Made by a program: the position numbers and the translations under genes | Shown: in pieces, positions 15,839 to 26,863 of the stretch | Numbering within the stretch: the stretch's first letter is position 1 | How the letters are laid out: each line of letters opens with the position of its first letter | The notes under the pieces: generated by a model | Databases searched by the model: none | The model's input: only the letters and a program-made list of their open reading frames with translations | What the model was told of the DNA's origin: nothing | Assembly: GCF_004403465.1 (NCBI RefSeq) | Contig: NZ_SOGQ01000061.1 | Span: forward strand, 1 to 64,000 | DNA: 64,000 nucleotides | From: Cryobacterium sinapicolor | GTDB lineage: Bacteria; Actinomycetota; Actinomycetes; Actinomycetales; Microbacteriaceae | Reading direction: 5' to 3'

Positions 15839-17401
15839 ATGTCCGACGGCTCATCTTTTTACATCACCACGCCCATTTTCTATGTGAATGATGTCCCCCA
15901 CATCGGGCACGCCTATACCGAGGTGGCCGCCGACGTGCTCGCACGCTGGCACCGGCAGTCCGGCGAGGATGCCTGGCTACTGACCGGTACGGACGAGCAC
16001 GGGCAGAAGATCCTGCGTACCGCGACCGCCAACGGTGTGACTCCGAAGGAGTGGGCCGACCGCCTGGTCGAGACCGCGTGGAAGCCGCTGCTTGCGACGG
16101 TCGACATTCGGAACGATGACTTCATCCGCACCACCGATGTGCGCCACGAGGTGAACGCGCAGAAATTCCTGCAGCACCTCTACGACGCCGGACACATCTA
16201 CACCGGCGAGTACGAGGGCTTCTACTGCGTCGGCTGCGAGGAGTACAAGCAGCCCAGCGACCTCATCGAGGGGGTCGGCGAGTACGTCGGGCAGCAGGTC
16301 TGCGCCATCCACTCCATCCCCTGCGAGCTGCTGCACGAGAAGAACTACTTCTTCCGGATGAGCACGTTCGGCGACCAGCTTCTCGCCCTGTATGAGGAGA
16401 ACCCGAACTTCGTACAGCCCGAATCTGCGCGCAACGAGGTCATCTCCTTCGTCAAGCAGGGCCTGAGCGACCTGTCGATCTCCCGATCCAGCTTCGACTG
16501 GGGCATCAAGGTGCCGTGGGACGACAGCCACGTGGTCTATGTCTGGTTCGACGCCTTGCTCAACTACATCACCGCCGCCGGCTACGGTCACGACGACGAG
16601 AAGTTCAGCCGCCTCTGGCCGGCGACGCATGTCGTGGGCAAGGACATCCTGCGCTTCCACGCCGTGATCTGGCCGGCCATGCTGCTCGCCGCGGGCATCG
16701 AGGTGCCCCGCCAGGTCTTCGGCCACGGCTGGCTGCTGGTGGGCGGCGAGAAGATGAGCAAGTCCAAGCTCACCGGTATCGCCCCGAGCCAGATCACCGA
16801 CACGTTCGGTTCCGACGCCTTCCGCTACTACTTCATGCGCGCGATCAGCTTCGGCCAGGACGGCTCCTTCTCCTGGGAAGACCTGTCCGCCCGATACCAG
16901 TCCGAGCTGGCCAACGGCTTCGGCAACCTCGCCTCCCGCGTGATCGCCATGGTCGTGCGCTATTGCGACGGCGAGATCCCCGTCGTCGGCGAGTTCAGCG
17001 ATGCCGACGAGCTCATTCGCGGCACCGAGAAGCGGGTCACGGATGCCGCCACGCTGGCCATCGGCCACCTCGCCATCCACGAGGCCATCGCCGCGATCTG
17101 GGAGCTGGTCGACGACCTCAACGGCTACATCACCGCGCAAGAGCCCTGGGCCCTGGCCAAGGACCCGGCCAACCGGGCCCGCCTCGAGGCCGTGCTCGCC
17201 ACCGCAATGCGTGGACTGGGCACGCTCGCCGTGCTGCTCTCGCCGGTCGTGCCGCAGGCCACCGCGAAGCTCTGGACCGCTCTCGGCGGCTCCGGCCTGG
17301 TCAGCGACCAGCGCATCGACCGTGCCTGGGAGTGGACCGGCGGCCCGCGGGTCTCGCCGCTCGAAGCGCTGTTCCCGCGCATCGAGGCCACGGTTGGCTA
17401 A
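15839..17401 (+). CDS. metG: Methionyl-tRNA synthetase
   Basis: A 520-residue class I aminoacyl-tRNA synthetase. HIGH motif HIGH at residues 21-24 and KMSKS at 305-309. The connective peptide has CVGCEEYKQ followed by CAIHSIPC, consistent with a metal-binding knuckle. The anticodon-binding helical domain follows, with no C-terminal EMAP-like tRNA-binding extension; this is the short form. It overlaps tatD by 8 nt, suggesting an operon metG-tatD-ksgA driven by the leaderless promoter. Confidence 0.97.
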   Translation: MSDGSSFYITTPIFYVNDVPHIGHAYTEVAADVLARWHRQSGEDAWLLTGTDEHGQKILRTATANGVTPKEWADRLVETAWKPLLATVDIRNDDFIRTTDVRHEVNAQKFLQHLYDAGHIYTGEYEGFYCVGCEEYKQPSDLIEGVGEYVGQQVCAIHSIPCELLHEKNYFFRMSTFGDQLLALYEENPNFVQPESARNEVISFVKQGLSDLSISRSSFDWGIKVPWDDSHVVYVWFDALLNYITAAGYGHDDEKFSRLWPATHVVGKDILRFHAVIWPAMLLAAGIEVPRQVFGHGWLLVGGEKMSKSKLTGIAPSQITDTFGSDAFRYYFMRAISFGQDGSFSWEDLSARYQSELANGFGNLASRVIAMVVRYCDGEIPVVGEFSDADELIRGTEKRVTDAATLAIGHLAIHEAIAAIWELVDDLNGYITAQEPWALAKDPANRARLEAVLATAMRGLGTLAVLLSPVVPQATAKLWTALGGSGLVSDQRIDRAWEWTGGPRVSPLEALFPRIEATVG

Positions 17402-18350
17402 CGAGCCCGAGTCCGAGGCCGGCCCCGTGCGCCAGCGCGACAAGGGCGCCGGCCGGGACCTGAGCTACCCGCCGCTGCCCGACCCGCTCGGCGTGCCGGT
17501 CTACGACAACCACACCCACCTGGAAATCGGCGACGGCGACCAGTCGCTCACCGTGGCCGAGCAACTCGACCGCGCCTCCAGCGTCGGCGTGCGCGGCGTC
17601 ATCCAGGTCGGCGGCGACCTGGAGACCTCGCGCTGGTCGGCTGCGATGGCCGCCCGGGAGCCGCGCATGCTCGCGGCCGTCGCCATCCACCCCAACGAGG
17701 CCCCCGTCTACGACGCCGCCGGCACCCTCGACGACGCCCTGGCCGAGATCGCCGAACTGGCCACCCGCCCGCGTGTGGTCGCCATCGGGGAGACCGGCCT
17801 GGACTTCTTCCGGACCGGCCCCGACGGGCACGCCAGCCAGCTCCGCTCCTTCGAGGCGCACATCGAGATCGCCAAGCGCAACGGCCTCGCGTTGCAGATC
17901 CACGACCGCGACGCCCACTCCGCCGTGATCGAGACGCTGTTGCGGGTCGGCGCGCCCGAGCGCACCGTCTTCCACTGCTTTTCCGGCGACGCCGAGATGG
18001 CCCGCATCCTTGCCGACAACGGTTGGTACCTCTCCTTCGCCGGAACCGTGACCTTCAAGAACGCCCAAAACCTGCGCGAGGCCCTGGCCGCGGTGCCGCG
18101 CGCTCTGCTTCTGGTCGAAACGGATGCCCCGTTCCTCACCCCCGCACCCTTCCGCGGCCGCCCGAACGCGCCGTATTTGCTGCCGCACACCCTGCGCGCG
18201 ATGGCCGACCACCTCGAAACGGATGTCAGCATTCTCGCCACCCAGATCTCGTCCAATACCGAGCTCGTCTACGGACGGTGGGATACCGAACCGGTGACCG
18301 TCGCCGAGACCACCGAGCCCGGAACCCGCCCGTTCGGAGGCCTCGCATGA
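17394..18350 (+). CDS. tatD: TatD family metal-dependent DNase
   Basis: A 318-residue TIM-barrel hydrolase that binds two metals. Motifs are NHTHLE (metal His pair), AIGETGLDFF (Glu), LQIHDRDAH, VFHCFSGD and ETDAPFLTP (Asp). TatD proteins act as 3'-5' exonucleases in DNA repair and degradation. The TTG at 17394 is chosen because GAGG lies 6 nt before it; a GTG at 17427 is an alternative. It overlaps metG at the 5' end and rsmA at the 3' end (ATGA). In M. tuberculosis rpfB separates tatD from ksgA; here no such gene is present. Confidence 0.9.
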   Translation: MANEPESEAGPVRQRDKGAGRDLSYPPLPDPLGVPVYDNHTHLEIGDGDQSLTVAEQLDRASSVGVRGVIQVGGDLETSRWSAAMAAREPRMLAAVAIHPNEAPVYDAAGTLDDALAEIAELATRPRVVAIGETGLDFFRTGPDGHASQLRSFEAHIEIAKRNGLALQIHDRDAHSAVIETLLRVGAPERTVFHCFSGDAEMARILADNGWYLSFAGTVTFKNAQNLREALAAVPRALLLVETDAPFLTPAPFRGRPNAPYLLPHTLRAMADHLETDVSILATQISSNTELVYGRWDTEPVTVAETTEPGTRPFGGLA

Positions 18351-19432
18351 CCCCGCCCCGCCACGGCTACGACCCCGGAGACGAACCCGAGATCGGCATC
18401 CGCGCCACCGGCGACGCCGAGACCGCCGGCCGGCACGCCGCACCGGTTGCTTCCGAAACGGATGCCGGGCCCACGAACTCCGCTGCCGAACCGGATGCGG
18501 ACGCATCCGACTCCGCTGCCGAACCGGACGCGGACGCACCCGACTCCGTTGCCGAACCGGAGGCCGGTACTCCCGCCGCGCCTGCCGTCCGCTCCCTTCT
18601 CGGCCCCGCCGAGATCCGCGACCTGGCCGAGATGCTGGGCGTCAACCCCACTAAGAAGCTCGGCCAGAACTTCGTCATCGACGGCAACACCGTGCGCCGC
18701 ATCGTCAAGGTCGCGACCGTCTCGCCCGGCGACACCGTGCTCGAGGTCGGCCCCGGGCTGGGGTCCCTCACGCTGGGGCTGCTCGAGATCGGTGCGAGCG
18801 TCGTGGCCGTGGAGATCGACGACCGGCTCGCCGAGCAGCTGCCACTGACGGTCGAGCTCATGCACCCGGGGGCACCGCTCACGGTCATCCGTGACGACGC
18901 GCTCAAGATCACCGAACTGCCCGGCGACCCGAGCCGCCTCGTGGCGAACCTGCCCTACAACGTGTCGGTGCCGGTGCTGCTCTACCTGCTGGAGAACTTC
19001 GCCTCGATCCGGGCCGGAGTGGTCATGGTGCAGGCCGAAGTGGGGGAGCGCCTCGCGGCGCCGTCCGGCAGTAAGGTCTACGGCAGCCCGAGTGTGAAGG
19101 CCGCCTGGTACGGGGCGTTCCGCACCGCCGGCAAGGTCAGCCGGCAGGTGTTTTGGCCGGTCCCCGGCGTCGATTCGATCCTGATCGCCTTCGAACGACG
19201 AGCGGAGCCGCTCGAATCCGAGGACCTGCGCCGCGCCACCTTCGCCCTCGTCGACGCCGCCTTCCAGCAGCGCCGCAAGATGCTGCGCCAGTCGCTGTCG
19301 TCCGTCCTCGGCAACTCCACGAACGCCACCGAGGTCATGACGCGCGCCGGAATCGACCCCACCGAACGCGGCGAGCAGCTCACCGTCGAGGACTTTCTCC
19401 TGATTGCCCGGGCCCAGCTGAACGTCACGTGA
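18347..19432 (+). CDS. rsmA: 16S rRNA dimethyladenosine transferase
   Basis: A 361-residue KsgA/Dim1 methyltransferase that dimethylates A1518 and A1519 of 16S rRNA late in small-subunit assembly. Core motifs are KKLGQNFVID, VLEVGPGLGSLT (SAM loop), VEIDDRLAEQL and NLPYNV (201-206, catalytic). The first ~75 residues are an added acidic, Ala/Pro-rich stretch encoded partly by a 33-bp repeat. The ATG at 18347 overlaps the tatD stop, which supports translation of the extension, though an internal start nearer LLGPAEIRDL cannot be excluded. Confidence 0.92.
   Translation: MTPPRHGYDPGDEPEIGIRATGDAETAGRHAAPVASETDAGPTNSAAEPDADASDSAAEPDADAPDSVAEPEAGTPAAPAVRSLLGPAEIRDLAEMLGVNPTKKLGQNFVIDGNTVRRIVKVATVSPGDTVLEVGPGLGSLTLGLLEIGASVVAVEIDDRLAEQLPLTVELMHPGAPLTVIRDDALKITELPGDPSRLVANLPYNVSVPVLLYLLENFASIRAGVVMVQAEVGERLAAPSGSKVYGSPSVKAAWYGAFRTAGKVSRQVFWPVPGVDSILIAFERRAEPLESEDLRRATFALVDAAFQQRRKMLRQSLSSVLGNSTNATEVMTRAGIDPTERGEQLTVEDFLLIARAQLNVT
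18479..18565 (+). repeat. 33-bp in-frame tandem repeat in rsmA
   Basis: Two full units (18479-18511 and 18512-18544, three mismatches) and a partial third encode repeated SAAEPDADASD-type peptides in the N-terminal extension of RsmA. Because the unit is a multiple of 3, copy changes would keep the frame. Confidence 0.85.
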
Positions 19433-19494
19433 ACGATCCCACGCCGGGGTCGCCCGGGCCGCGCCGCCGGGCAGTCGCTCGGGTGAGGCTGGGC

Positions 19495-19500
19495 TAGGTT
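19495..19500 (+). promoter_or_regulatory. -10 box of a leaderless promoter for ispE
   Basis: TAGGTT ends 6 nt before the ispE ATG at 19507, with no Shine-Dalgarno in the short gap. Confidence 0.55.
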
Positions 19501-19506
19501 AGTCAC

Positions 19507-20442
19507 ATGACCAACGTGGCCTCTTCCCCCGTGGTGCATGCGCGGGCGCCTGGCAAGATCAACGTCTTCCTCAAGGTCGGTGCGGTCCTCGAAGACGGAT
19601 ACCACGAGGTAGCCACCGCCTACCAGGCCGTGTCGCTGTTCGAAGACGTGCGCGCCTGGCCGGCCGACGACTTCTCGGTCGAGTTCACCGGGCCCATCGA
19701 CGCCTCCGGCCTCGCCGTCGATGGTAGCAACCTCGCTATCAAGGCCGCGCGGGCACTGGCCCGCAAGGCCGGCTATCGCGGCGGAGTGCGCCTCTCGATC
19801 GAGAAGAACGTGCCCATCGCGGGCGGTATGGGCGGCGGGTCGGCGGATGCCGCGGCCACCCTCCTCGCCTGCGACACCCTCTGGGGAACCGACGCCACCC
19901 GCGACGACCTGATCGAGATCGCCGCGACCCTCGGTGCCGACGTGCCGTTCGCTTTCACCGGCGGCACCGCCATCGGCACCGGCCGCGGCGATCAGCTCAG
20001 CCCCGCGCTGGCCAAGGGCCAGTTCCATTGGGTGCTTGCCCTCGCCGACTTCGGCCTCTCGACCCCGGGCGTCTACAACGAGCTCGACCGGCACCGCGAG
20101 CGCCACGCCCAGGACATCTTTCCGGCTCAGATCCAGCCCACCGTCGACGCCAACGTGCTGCAGGCGCTGCGGGCCGGCGACCCGCGGATGCTGGCCGAGG
20201 CCCTGCACAACGACCTGCAGGCCCCCGCGCTGCACCTGGCCCCCGGGCTGGGCACGGTGCTCGAGCTGGGCGAGGCGAACGGCGCGTTGGCCGGCCTGCT
20301 GTCCGGCTCCGGCCCGACCGTGGCCTTCCTGGTCGCGGATGCCGACAGCGCCCTCGAACTGCAGGTCGCCCTGAGCGCGTCCCGCCTCCGCGTGGTGCGC
20401 GCCACCGGGCCTGTGCACGGGGCCCGAATCATCCACGACTAG
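19507..20442 (+). CDS. ispE: 4-diphosphocytidyl-2-C-methyl-D-erythritol kinase
   Basis: A 311-residue GHMP kinase that phosphorylates CDP-methylerythritol in the MEP isoprenoid pathway. It starts with [12 protein letters not shown] (family motif 1) and has the ATP-binding loop [16 protein letters not shown]; the C-terminal GHMP motif is [12 protein letters not shown]. It follows rsmA by 74 nt, as in mycobacteria, but has its own promoter. Palindromic element D lies 18 nt past its stop, after a short T-run. Confidence 0.96.
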   Translation: MTNVASSPVVHARAPGKINVFLKVGAVLEDGYHEVATAYQAVSLFEDVRAWPADDFSVEFTGPIDASGLAVDGSNLAIKAARALARKAGYRGGVRLSIEKNVPIAGGMGGGSADAAATLLACDTLWGTDATRDDLIEIAATLGADVPFAFTGGTAIGTGRGDQLSPALAKGQFHWVLALADFGLSTPGVYNELDRHRERHAQDIFPAQIQPTVDANVLQALRAGDPRMLAEALHNDLQAPALHLAPGLGTVLELGEANGALAGLLSGSGPTVAFLVADADSALELQVALSASRLRVVRATGPVHGARIIHD

Positions 20443-20460
20443 CTCCCCTTTTTTGCCGCA

Positions 20461-20524
20461 ACTGTGGCCGAATCGGACGACTGTTGCCGGTGTGCTGGCA
20501 ACAGATGTCCGATTCGGCAACAGT
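20461..20524. repeat. Palindromic element family 2, copy D
   Basis: 28-nt arms with three mismatches around an 8-nt loop (20489-20496). Each arm contains two GTTGCC-like boxes around CGAATCGGAC. Related copies are at 47631 and 48783. It sits between ispE and the ABC-F gene, both on the plus strand. Confidence 0.92.
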
Positions 20525-20575
20525 CGGGCCATCGGGGGCGGAACCGGTGCGCGCGGGGCTGTCAGCCGCGCCCGG

Positions 20576-20581
20576 TAAAGT
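20576..20581 (+). promoter_or_regulatory. Possible -10 box for the ABC-F gene
   Basis: TAAAGT ends 8 nt before the ATG at 20590. The spacing is slightly longer than at other leaderless candidates in this window. Confidence 0.4.
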
Positions 20582-20589
20582 GGTTCGCT

Positions 20590-22395
<1,806 letters not shown>

Positions 22396-22591
22396 TGTCG
22401 CAGATACTGTGACCGCGTGTGACGGAGCAGCGCACGCGGCGCAGCATCTGCCGATAGCCTGGGAACGTGCCTCGCGATGCAGCGGCACAGACTCCCACCC
22501 CTTCTCGACCCGTGGTTCTTCTGTGCCCGAAAAACGCGCCGGCATCCGCCGCCGACCAGACGGCACCACAGCTGACAAAGGGAACCCCATC

Positions 22592-23461
22592 GTGAAGAAG
22601 AAACTGCTCGCCGCCCTCGCGGTCGTACCGCTCGCAGCCCTGCTCGCCGGTTGCTCTGGCGCGGCCGCCGACGAGACCGTTAAGATCGGCGTCGTCGGTG
22701 CCAGCGACCCCTACTGGGCCGTCTACGAGGAGGCCGCGGCGGATGCCGGCATCACGGTCGACATCGTCGACTTCGCCGAATTCGGGCAGCCGAACCCGGC
22801 CCTCTCCGCGGGCGAACTCGACCTGAACCAGTTCCAGCACATCGTCTACCTCGCCGAATACAACGTGGCCAGCAAGGACGACCTGACGCCGGTCGGCGCC
22901 ACCGCGATCTACCCGCTCGCCCTGTACTCCACCCAGTACGACGACGTCAGTGAGATCAAGAAGGGCGACACCGTCGCGGTGCCGAACGACGCGAGCAACC
23001 TGGCCCGCGCGCTGCTCGTGCTGCAGTCCGCGAAGCTGATTACGCTAAGCGACGGCGGCAGCATCTACTCGACCCTCGACGACATCGACACCCAGAAGTC
23101 CAAGGTCACCGTGACCGCGCTCGAGGCGTCGCTCACCGCCACATCCCTTCCTGACGTCGCCGCTGCGATCATCAACAACGACTTCGTCGAGAAGGCCGGC
23201 CTAAAGGTCGAGGACGCCCTCGCCCAGGACGACCCCACCGACCCCAACGCGTTGCCGTACGTGAACGTTTTCGCGGCCCGCGCCGAGGACAAGGACAACC
23301 CCACGTACCAGAAGCTGGTCGAGATCTACCAGACAACGAAGGCCGTTCAGGACGGCGTGCTCGACGTGTCCGCCGGGTCCGCCGTGATGGTGCAGACTCC
23401 GGTCGCCGACCTCGAGTCGTCCCTTGCCACGGTCGAGAAGGACACCAAAGCACTGAAGTAG
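22592..23461 (+). CDS. metQ: Methionine ABC transporter substrate-binding lipoprotein
   Basis: A 289-residue NlpA/MetQ family lipoprotein with a signal peptide and lipobox LAGC (Cys21). Family features are IVDFAEFGQPNPALSAGELD, FQHIVYLAEYN and GDTVAVPNDASNLARAL. It captures methionine outside the membrane for MetNI. The GTG at 22592 is preceded by AAAGGGA. The 196-nt upstream stretch has no recognisable SAM riboswitch. Unusually for many genomes metQ is the first gene, with order Q-N-I, and is separated from metN by a strong hairpin (element G). Confidence 0.93.
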   Translation: MKKKLLAALAVVPLAALLAGCSGAAADETVKIGVVGASDPYWAVYEEAAADAGITVDIVDFAEFGQPNPALSAGELDLNQFQHIVYLAEYNVASKDDLTPVGATAIYPLALYSTQYDDVSEIKKGDTVAVPNDASNLARALLVLQSAKLITLSDGGSIYSTLDDIDTQKSKVTVTALEASLTATSLPDVAAAIINNDFVEKAGLKVEDALAQDDPTDPNALPYVNVFAARAEDKDNPTYQKLVEIYQTTKAVQDGVLDVSAGSAVMVQTPVADLESSLATVEKDTKALK

Positions 23462-23482
23462 CGCCGCCCGACCTGCGCCGTT

Positions 23483-23522
23483 CCGGTCGAGAGTGCCCGT
23501 TCCGCGGGTCACTCTCGACCGG
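23483..23522. repeat. Palindromic element family 3, copy G
   Basis: Arms 23483-23499 and 23505-23522, complementary apart from one bulged base, around a five-base loop. The core GAGTGCCCGTT...CGCGGGTCACTC is the same, with one base change, as the reverse complement of the element at 51934. Lying between metQ and metN, it may attenuate or stabilise the metQ message and so raise binding-protein levels over the transporter. Confidence 0.9.
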
Positions 23523-23568
23523 ACCGGCACAGTCATAGCCGGGCACCACGGCGCCGCGGCACCACGCC

Positions 23569-23592
23569 AGTAAGTCAGTAAGTCAGTAAGGA
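23569..23592 (+). repeat. 8-bp tandem repeat at the metN ribosome binding site
   Basis: Three units of AGTAAGTC, the last changed to AGTAAGGA, which supplies the AAGGA Shine-Dalgarno 6 nt before the metN ATG. Slippage here could alter the leader length. Confidence 0.8.
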
Positions 23593-23598
23593 TGTTCC

Positions 23599-24660
23599 AT
23601 GTCTGCCCCCAGCCCCGTTGTCGAACTGCGTGACGTGAGCAAGGTGTACCCGCCTACGACCAAGGGCGGGGACGAGGTCGTCGCCATCGACAAGGTCAGC
23701 CTCACCATCGACGCCGGCGACGTCTACGGCATCATCGGCTACTCGGGGGCCGGCAAGAGCACCCTGGTGCGGCTCGTGAACGCCCTCGAACGGTCGACGT
23801 CGGGCGAGATCCTGATCAATGGCACCGACATCGCCCGCCTGCCCGAGCGCGAGCTGCGCCCGGTTCGGCTGGGCATCGGCATGATCTTCCAGCAATTCAA
23901 CCTGCTCGGGTCCCGCACCGTCGCGGCGAACGTCGCCTACCCGCTCGAGGTGGCCGGCCAGTCGAAGGAAACGCGTCGGGCCCGGGTCGCCGAGATGCTC
24001 GACTTCGTCGGGCTCGGCGACAAGGCTCGTTCCTATCCCGACCAGCTCTCCGGCGGCCAGAAGCAGCGCGTGGGCATCGCGCGCGCCCTGGCCAGCCAGC
24101 CAGGGATCCTGCTCGCCGACGAGGCCACCAGCGCGCTCGACCCGGAGACGACCTCCGAGGTGCTCGACCTGCTCGCTCGCGTCAACAAGGAATTCGGGGT
24201 CACCATCATCGTGATCACGCACGAAATGGACGTCATCCAGACCCTGGCGACCAAGGTCGCCGTGATGGACCAGGGCCGGGTGATCGAGCGCGGCGACGTG
24301 TTCGACGTGTTCTCGAACCCGCAGCAGGCGGCTTCCGCCCGGTTCGTCTCGACCGTGGTCAAGGGCCTCCCTTCTGCGTCGGAACTCGCGGTGCTGCGGC
24401 GGCGGCATCCGGGCCGCCTCGTCACGCTGGCGTTCCGCGACACCAGTGTCGACCAGGCCCGGGTGTTCGGCGAGTTCGCCGCCGCCGGCGTCACCTTCGA
24501 GGTGGTCTACGGCGGCATCAACGAGATCCAGGGCCGATCCTTCGGGCACCTGACTCTCGCCCTGGCCACGCCGGGGACGACGGATGCCGCGGCCGACGCG
24601 GTCATCGACGCCGCCCTCCACCGGGTGCGAACCCTGACGACCGTGACGGAGGTGCGCTGA
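23599..24660 (+). CDS. metN: Methionine ABC transporter ATP-binding protein
   Basis: A 353-residue importer ATPase. Walker A GYSGAGKST (47-55), signature LSGGQKQR, Walker B LLADEATSALD, and switch His in VITHEMDV. Residues about 270-350 form a C-terminal NIL (ACT-like) domain, which in MetN binds methionine and shuts the transporter down when the amino acid is plentiful. metI starts 1 nt after its stop. Confidence 0.96.
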   Translation: MSAPSPVVELRDVSKVYPPTTKGGDEVVAIDKVSLTIDAGDVYGIIGYSGAGKSTLVRLVNALERSTSGEILINGTDIARLPERELRPVRLGIGMIFQQFNLLGSRTVAANVAYPLEVAGQSKETRRARVAEMLDFVGLGDKARSYPDQLSGGQKQRVGIARALASQPGILLADEATSALDPETTSEVLDLLARVNKEFGVTIIVITHEMDVIQTLATKVAVMDQGRVIERGDVFDVFSNPQQAASARFVSTVVKGLPSASELAVLRRRHPGRLVTLAFRDTSVDQARVFGEFAAAGVTFEVVYGGINEIQGRSFGHLTLALATPGTTDAAADAVIDAALHRVRTLTTVTEVR

Positions 24661-24661
24661 G

Positions 24662-25321
24662 ATGGACAGCCTGATCGACCTGTTGCCCGAACTCTGGATC
24701 GCCGCGGGGGAGACCCTCTACATCGTCGGCCTCACCCTCTTTTTCGGCGGGATCGGCGGCCTGCTGGTCGGCCTCGGCCTGTATCTGACCCGGGCCGGCA
24801 GCATCCTCGAGAACCGCGGGGTCTTCGTGGTGCTCAACCTGCTGGTGAACATCGTCCGGCCGATCCCGTTCATCATCTTCCTGGCCGCCGCCCAGCCGCT
24901 GGCGCGGGTCGTGGTGGGAACCGGCATCGGAAACGCGGCGATCATCTTCACGATCTCGCTCGCGGCATCCTTCGCCATGGGACGGATCGTGGAGCAGAAC
25001 TTGCTCACCGTGACGCCGGGCGTGATCGAGGCGGCCCGCAGCGTGGGGGCCGGGCCGATCCGGATCATCTTCACCGTGCTGCTGCCCGAGGCGCTCGGCC
25101 CGCTCATCCTCGGCTACACCTTCATCTTCGTGGCGCTCGTGGACATGTCGGCGGTCGCCGGCTACGTCGGCGGCGGCGGCCTCGGAAACTTCGCGCTGCT
25201 CTACGGTTACCGACAGTTCAACCCGGTCGTGACCTGGGCCGCCGTGCTCCTGATCATCGTGCTGGTGCAGCTGGTTCAGTTCCTCGGAAACTGGCTGGCC
25301 CGGAAGGCCTTCCGCCGCTAG
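24662..25321 (+). CDS. metI: Methionine ABC transporter permease
   Basis: A 219-residue inner membrane permease with five hydrophobic segments. The EAA-type cytoplasmic loop is VIEAARSVGAGPIRII, which contacts MetN. Length and motifs match MetI. The stop is followed by only a weak CCCC/GGGG hairpin, and then 188 nt with no gene before the next start. Confidence 0.95.
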   Translation: MDSLIDLLPELWIAAGETLYIVGLTLFFGGIGGLLVGLGLYLTRAGSILENRGVFVVLNLLVNIVRPIPFIIFLAAAQPLARVVVGTGIGNAAIIFTISLAASFAMGRIVEQNLLTVTPGVIEAARSVGAGPIRIIFTVLLPEALGPLILGYTFIFVALVDMSAVAGYVGGGGLGNFALLYGYRQFNPVVTWAAVLLIIVLVQLVQFLGNWLARKAFRR

Positions 25322-25509
25322 GCCCCCTGAGTGCGGGGTATCTTTCGCGACTTGTTACAGGCGCCGTCATCGCTCGTTTACCTGCGGTTCAGGTGATTTT
25401 CCGGGGCCGGACATGCGTGGGCTGGACAGTGCTCGCGGGGTCGGCCCACCCGAGCCGCGTTCACGTCACCGTGCCCCGTCACTGCCTCATCCTTGCCCTG
25501 GGAGTCACC

Positions 25510-26049
25510 GTGTCGTCGAGCCCGAGTATCGTCTTTTCCGCTTTCAGATCTACCGCCGACCCCCGATTGCACGGCTGGGTGGCCTTCCGGGAAAGCGTTC
25601 AGAACCTTCCCGCCCCCGTCCGGGCGGTAGAGGTGCGCGACGGGCACCGCGCCGGCCCTGCGCTCACGGGACTGCCGGGGCACTCCGGAATCTGGCGACT
25701 GCTCGCCTCGAACAGTCGCGAGCTCGGCCGCAGCTCCTCCGTCTACGGAACGTTCTCCACTGCGCGGGCCCACGTTCTCGAACTCAAGGGCCAGTGCGAC
25801 TCGATGGTCACCACGGTTGTCACGGGTCCCCGAGCAGGCACGCACGGCTGGGTGATCAGCGTCGGGGGTGTTGTCGTGATGACTGCAGGTCGCTGGTACG
25901 GCGCGGCGTCGGCCAGTCGCGAGGCCTCGGCTGGGACCATCGAGGCTTTCCACACTGCGATCGTCGCCGCGGATGCCCGTCACGCGACGGAGTCCGGGCA
26001 GCGCGGCAACCGGGTGCTCTCCGACGAGGAACGGGCCCTGGCTTGGTGA
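25510..26049 (+). CDS. Unknown protein, possibly DUF1508/YegP-like
   Basis: A 179-residue protein, soluble by sequence. The segment IWRLLASNSRELGRSSSVYG and the later HGWVISVGGVVVMTAGRWYG resemble the two-repeat fold of YegP (DUF1508), but the match is loose. The GTG at 25510 is tentative; longer versions are open upstream. Its stop overlaps the GTG of the next gene (GTGA), so it is coupled to a lytic transglycosylase-like protein and a PASTA kinase and may belong to envelope biology. The opposite strand is also open here but lacks coding character. Confidence 0.6.
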   Translation: MSSSPSIVFSAFRSTADPRLHGWVAFRESVQNLPAPVRAVEVRDGHRAGPALTGLPGHSGIWRLLASNSRELGRSSSVYGTFSTARAHVLELKGQCDSMVTTVVTGPRAGTHGWVISVGGVVVMTAGRWYGAASASREASAGTIEAFHTAIVAADARHATESGQRGNRVLSDEERALAW

Positions 26050-26855
26050 CCGTAGTCACGCCCCGCGGGATGCCCATACTGGCCACGGTTGCCGGCCTCG
26101 CCGTGCTGGGGTGGTTGATCTTCGGTTGGCTGGTACCCGGTTTCCGGCCACCAGAGGGCGAGCGGGCCGGTGTCGCGCCGTCCGCGGCGGTGGTCATCAC
26201 TCTCGAGCCGCCGGGCGCTGCCGCATCGCTGCCGGCCGGCGAACCGGCATCCGTTGCCGTCGCGGTGAAGCCCCCGCCGCCGCTCGTCGGCAATGCGACG
26301 CTCGCCGACCCGGCCTGGGCCGCCCGCGCCGCCCAGACGTCCGATATACCGGTGCGTGCCCTGCTCGGCTATGCGGGGGCGTCCCTGGCTCTAGCGGCCG
26401 AGCAGCCGAACTGCCGCCTCGGCTGGACTACCCTGGCAGCCCTCGGCAACATCGAATCCGGGCACGGCACCCACAACGGTTCGGGGCTCGGAGCCGATGG
26501 CGCCGCCCGCCCGGGCATTTTCGGCCCCGCACTCGACGGCAATGCCTTCGACGCGATGGGCGACACCGACCGTGGGGCCTGGGACGGCAGCACCGAAGGG
26601 GACCGTGCGGTCGGGCCACTGCAGTTCATCCCCGCAACCTGGCAGCGGTGGGGTGCCGATGGCAACGGCGACGGCGTCGACGACCCGCAACAAATCGACG
26701 ATGCCGCCCTCGCTGCCGGCCGTTACCTCTGCCACTATGGCGAGCTGTCCCGGCCCGATCGCTGGCGCGCCGCCGTGTTCGCCTACAACCACGTCGATTC
26801 CTACGTGAACGCGGTCGCCGCGACGGCCGATTCCTACGCCGATCTGGCAGGTTGA
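26046..26855 (+). CDS. Lytic transglycosylase-like exported protein
   Basis: A 269-residue protein with an N-terminal membrane anchor (about residues 9-29), a Pro/Ala-rich linker and a C-terminal SLT/MltB-like domain. The likely catalytic Glu is in ALGNIESGHGTH, followed by VGPLQFIPATWQRWG and VFAYNHVDSYVN, the usual family motifs. DGNGDGVDDPQ resembles a calcium-binding loop. It should cleave peptidoglycan glycan strands outside the membrane. The GTG overlaps the stop of the preceding gene, and the kinase gene starts 8 nt after its own stop. Confidence 0.85.
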   Translation: MTVVTPRGMPILATVAGLAVLGWLIFGWLVPGFRPPEGERAGVAPSAAVVITLEPPGAAASLPAGEPASVAVAVKPPPPLVGNATLADPAWAARAAQTSDIPVRALLGYAGASLALAAEQPNCRLGWTTLAALGNIESGHGTHNGSGLGADGAARPGIFGPALDGNAFDAMGDTDRGAWDGSTEGDRAVGPLQFIPATWQRWGADGNGDGVDDPQQIDDAALAAGRYLCHYGELSRPDRWRAAVFAYNHVDSYVNAVAATADSYADLAG

Positions 26856-26863
26856 GGAGTTTC

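Noticed and set aside
22396-22591. SAM riboswitch ahead of metQ
   Set aside because: I could not find the conserved core of a known SAM riboswitch class; only short, weak stems are visible.
25378-25983. A 201-codon minus-strand frame opposite the unknown gene at 25510
   Set aside because: The plus-strand frame is coupled by GTGA to a real gene and has better coding character; the minus frame has no family resemblance.
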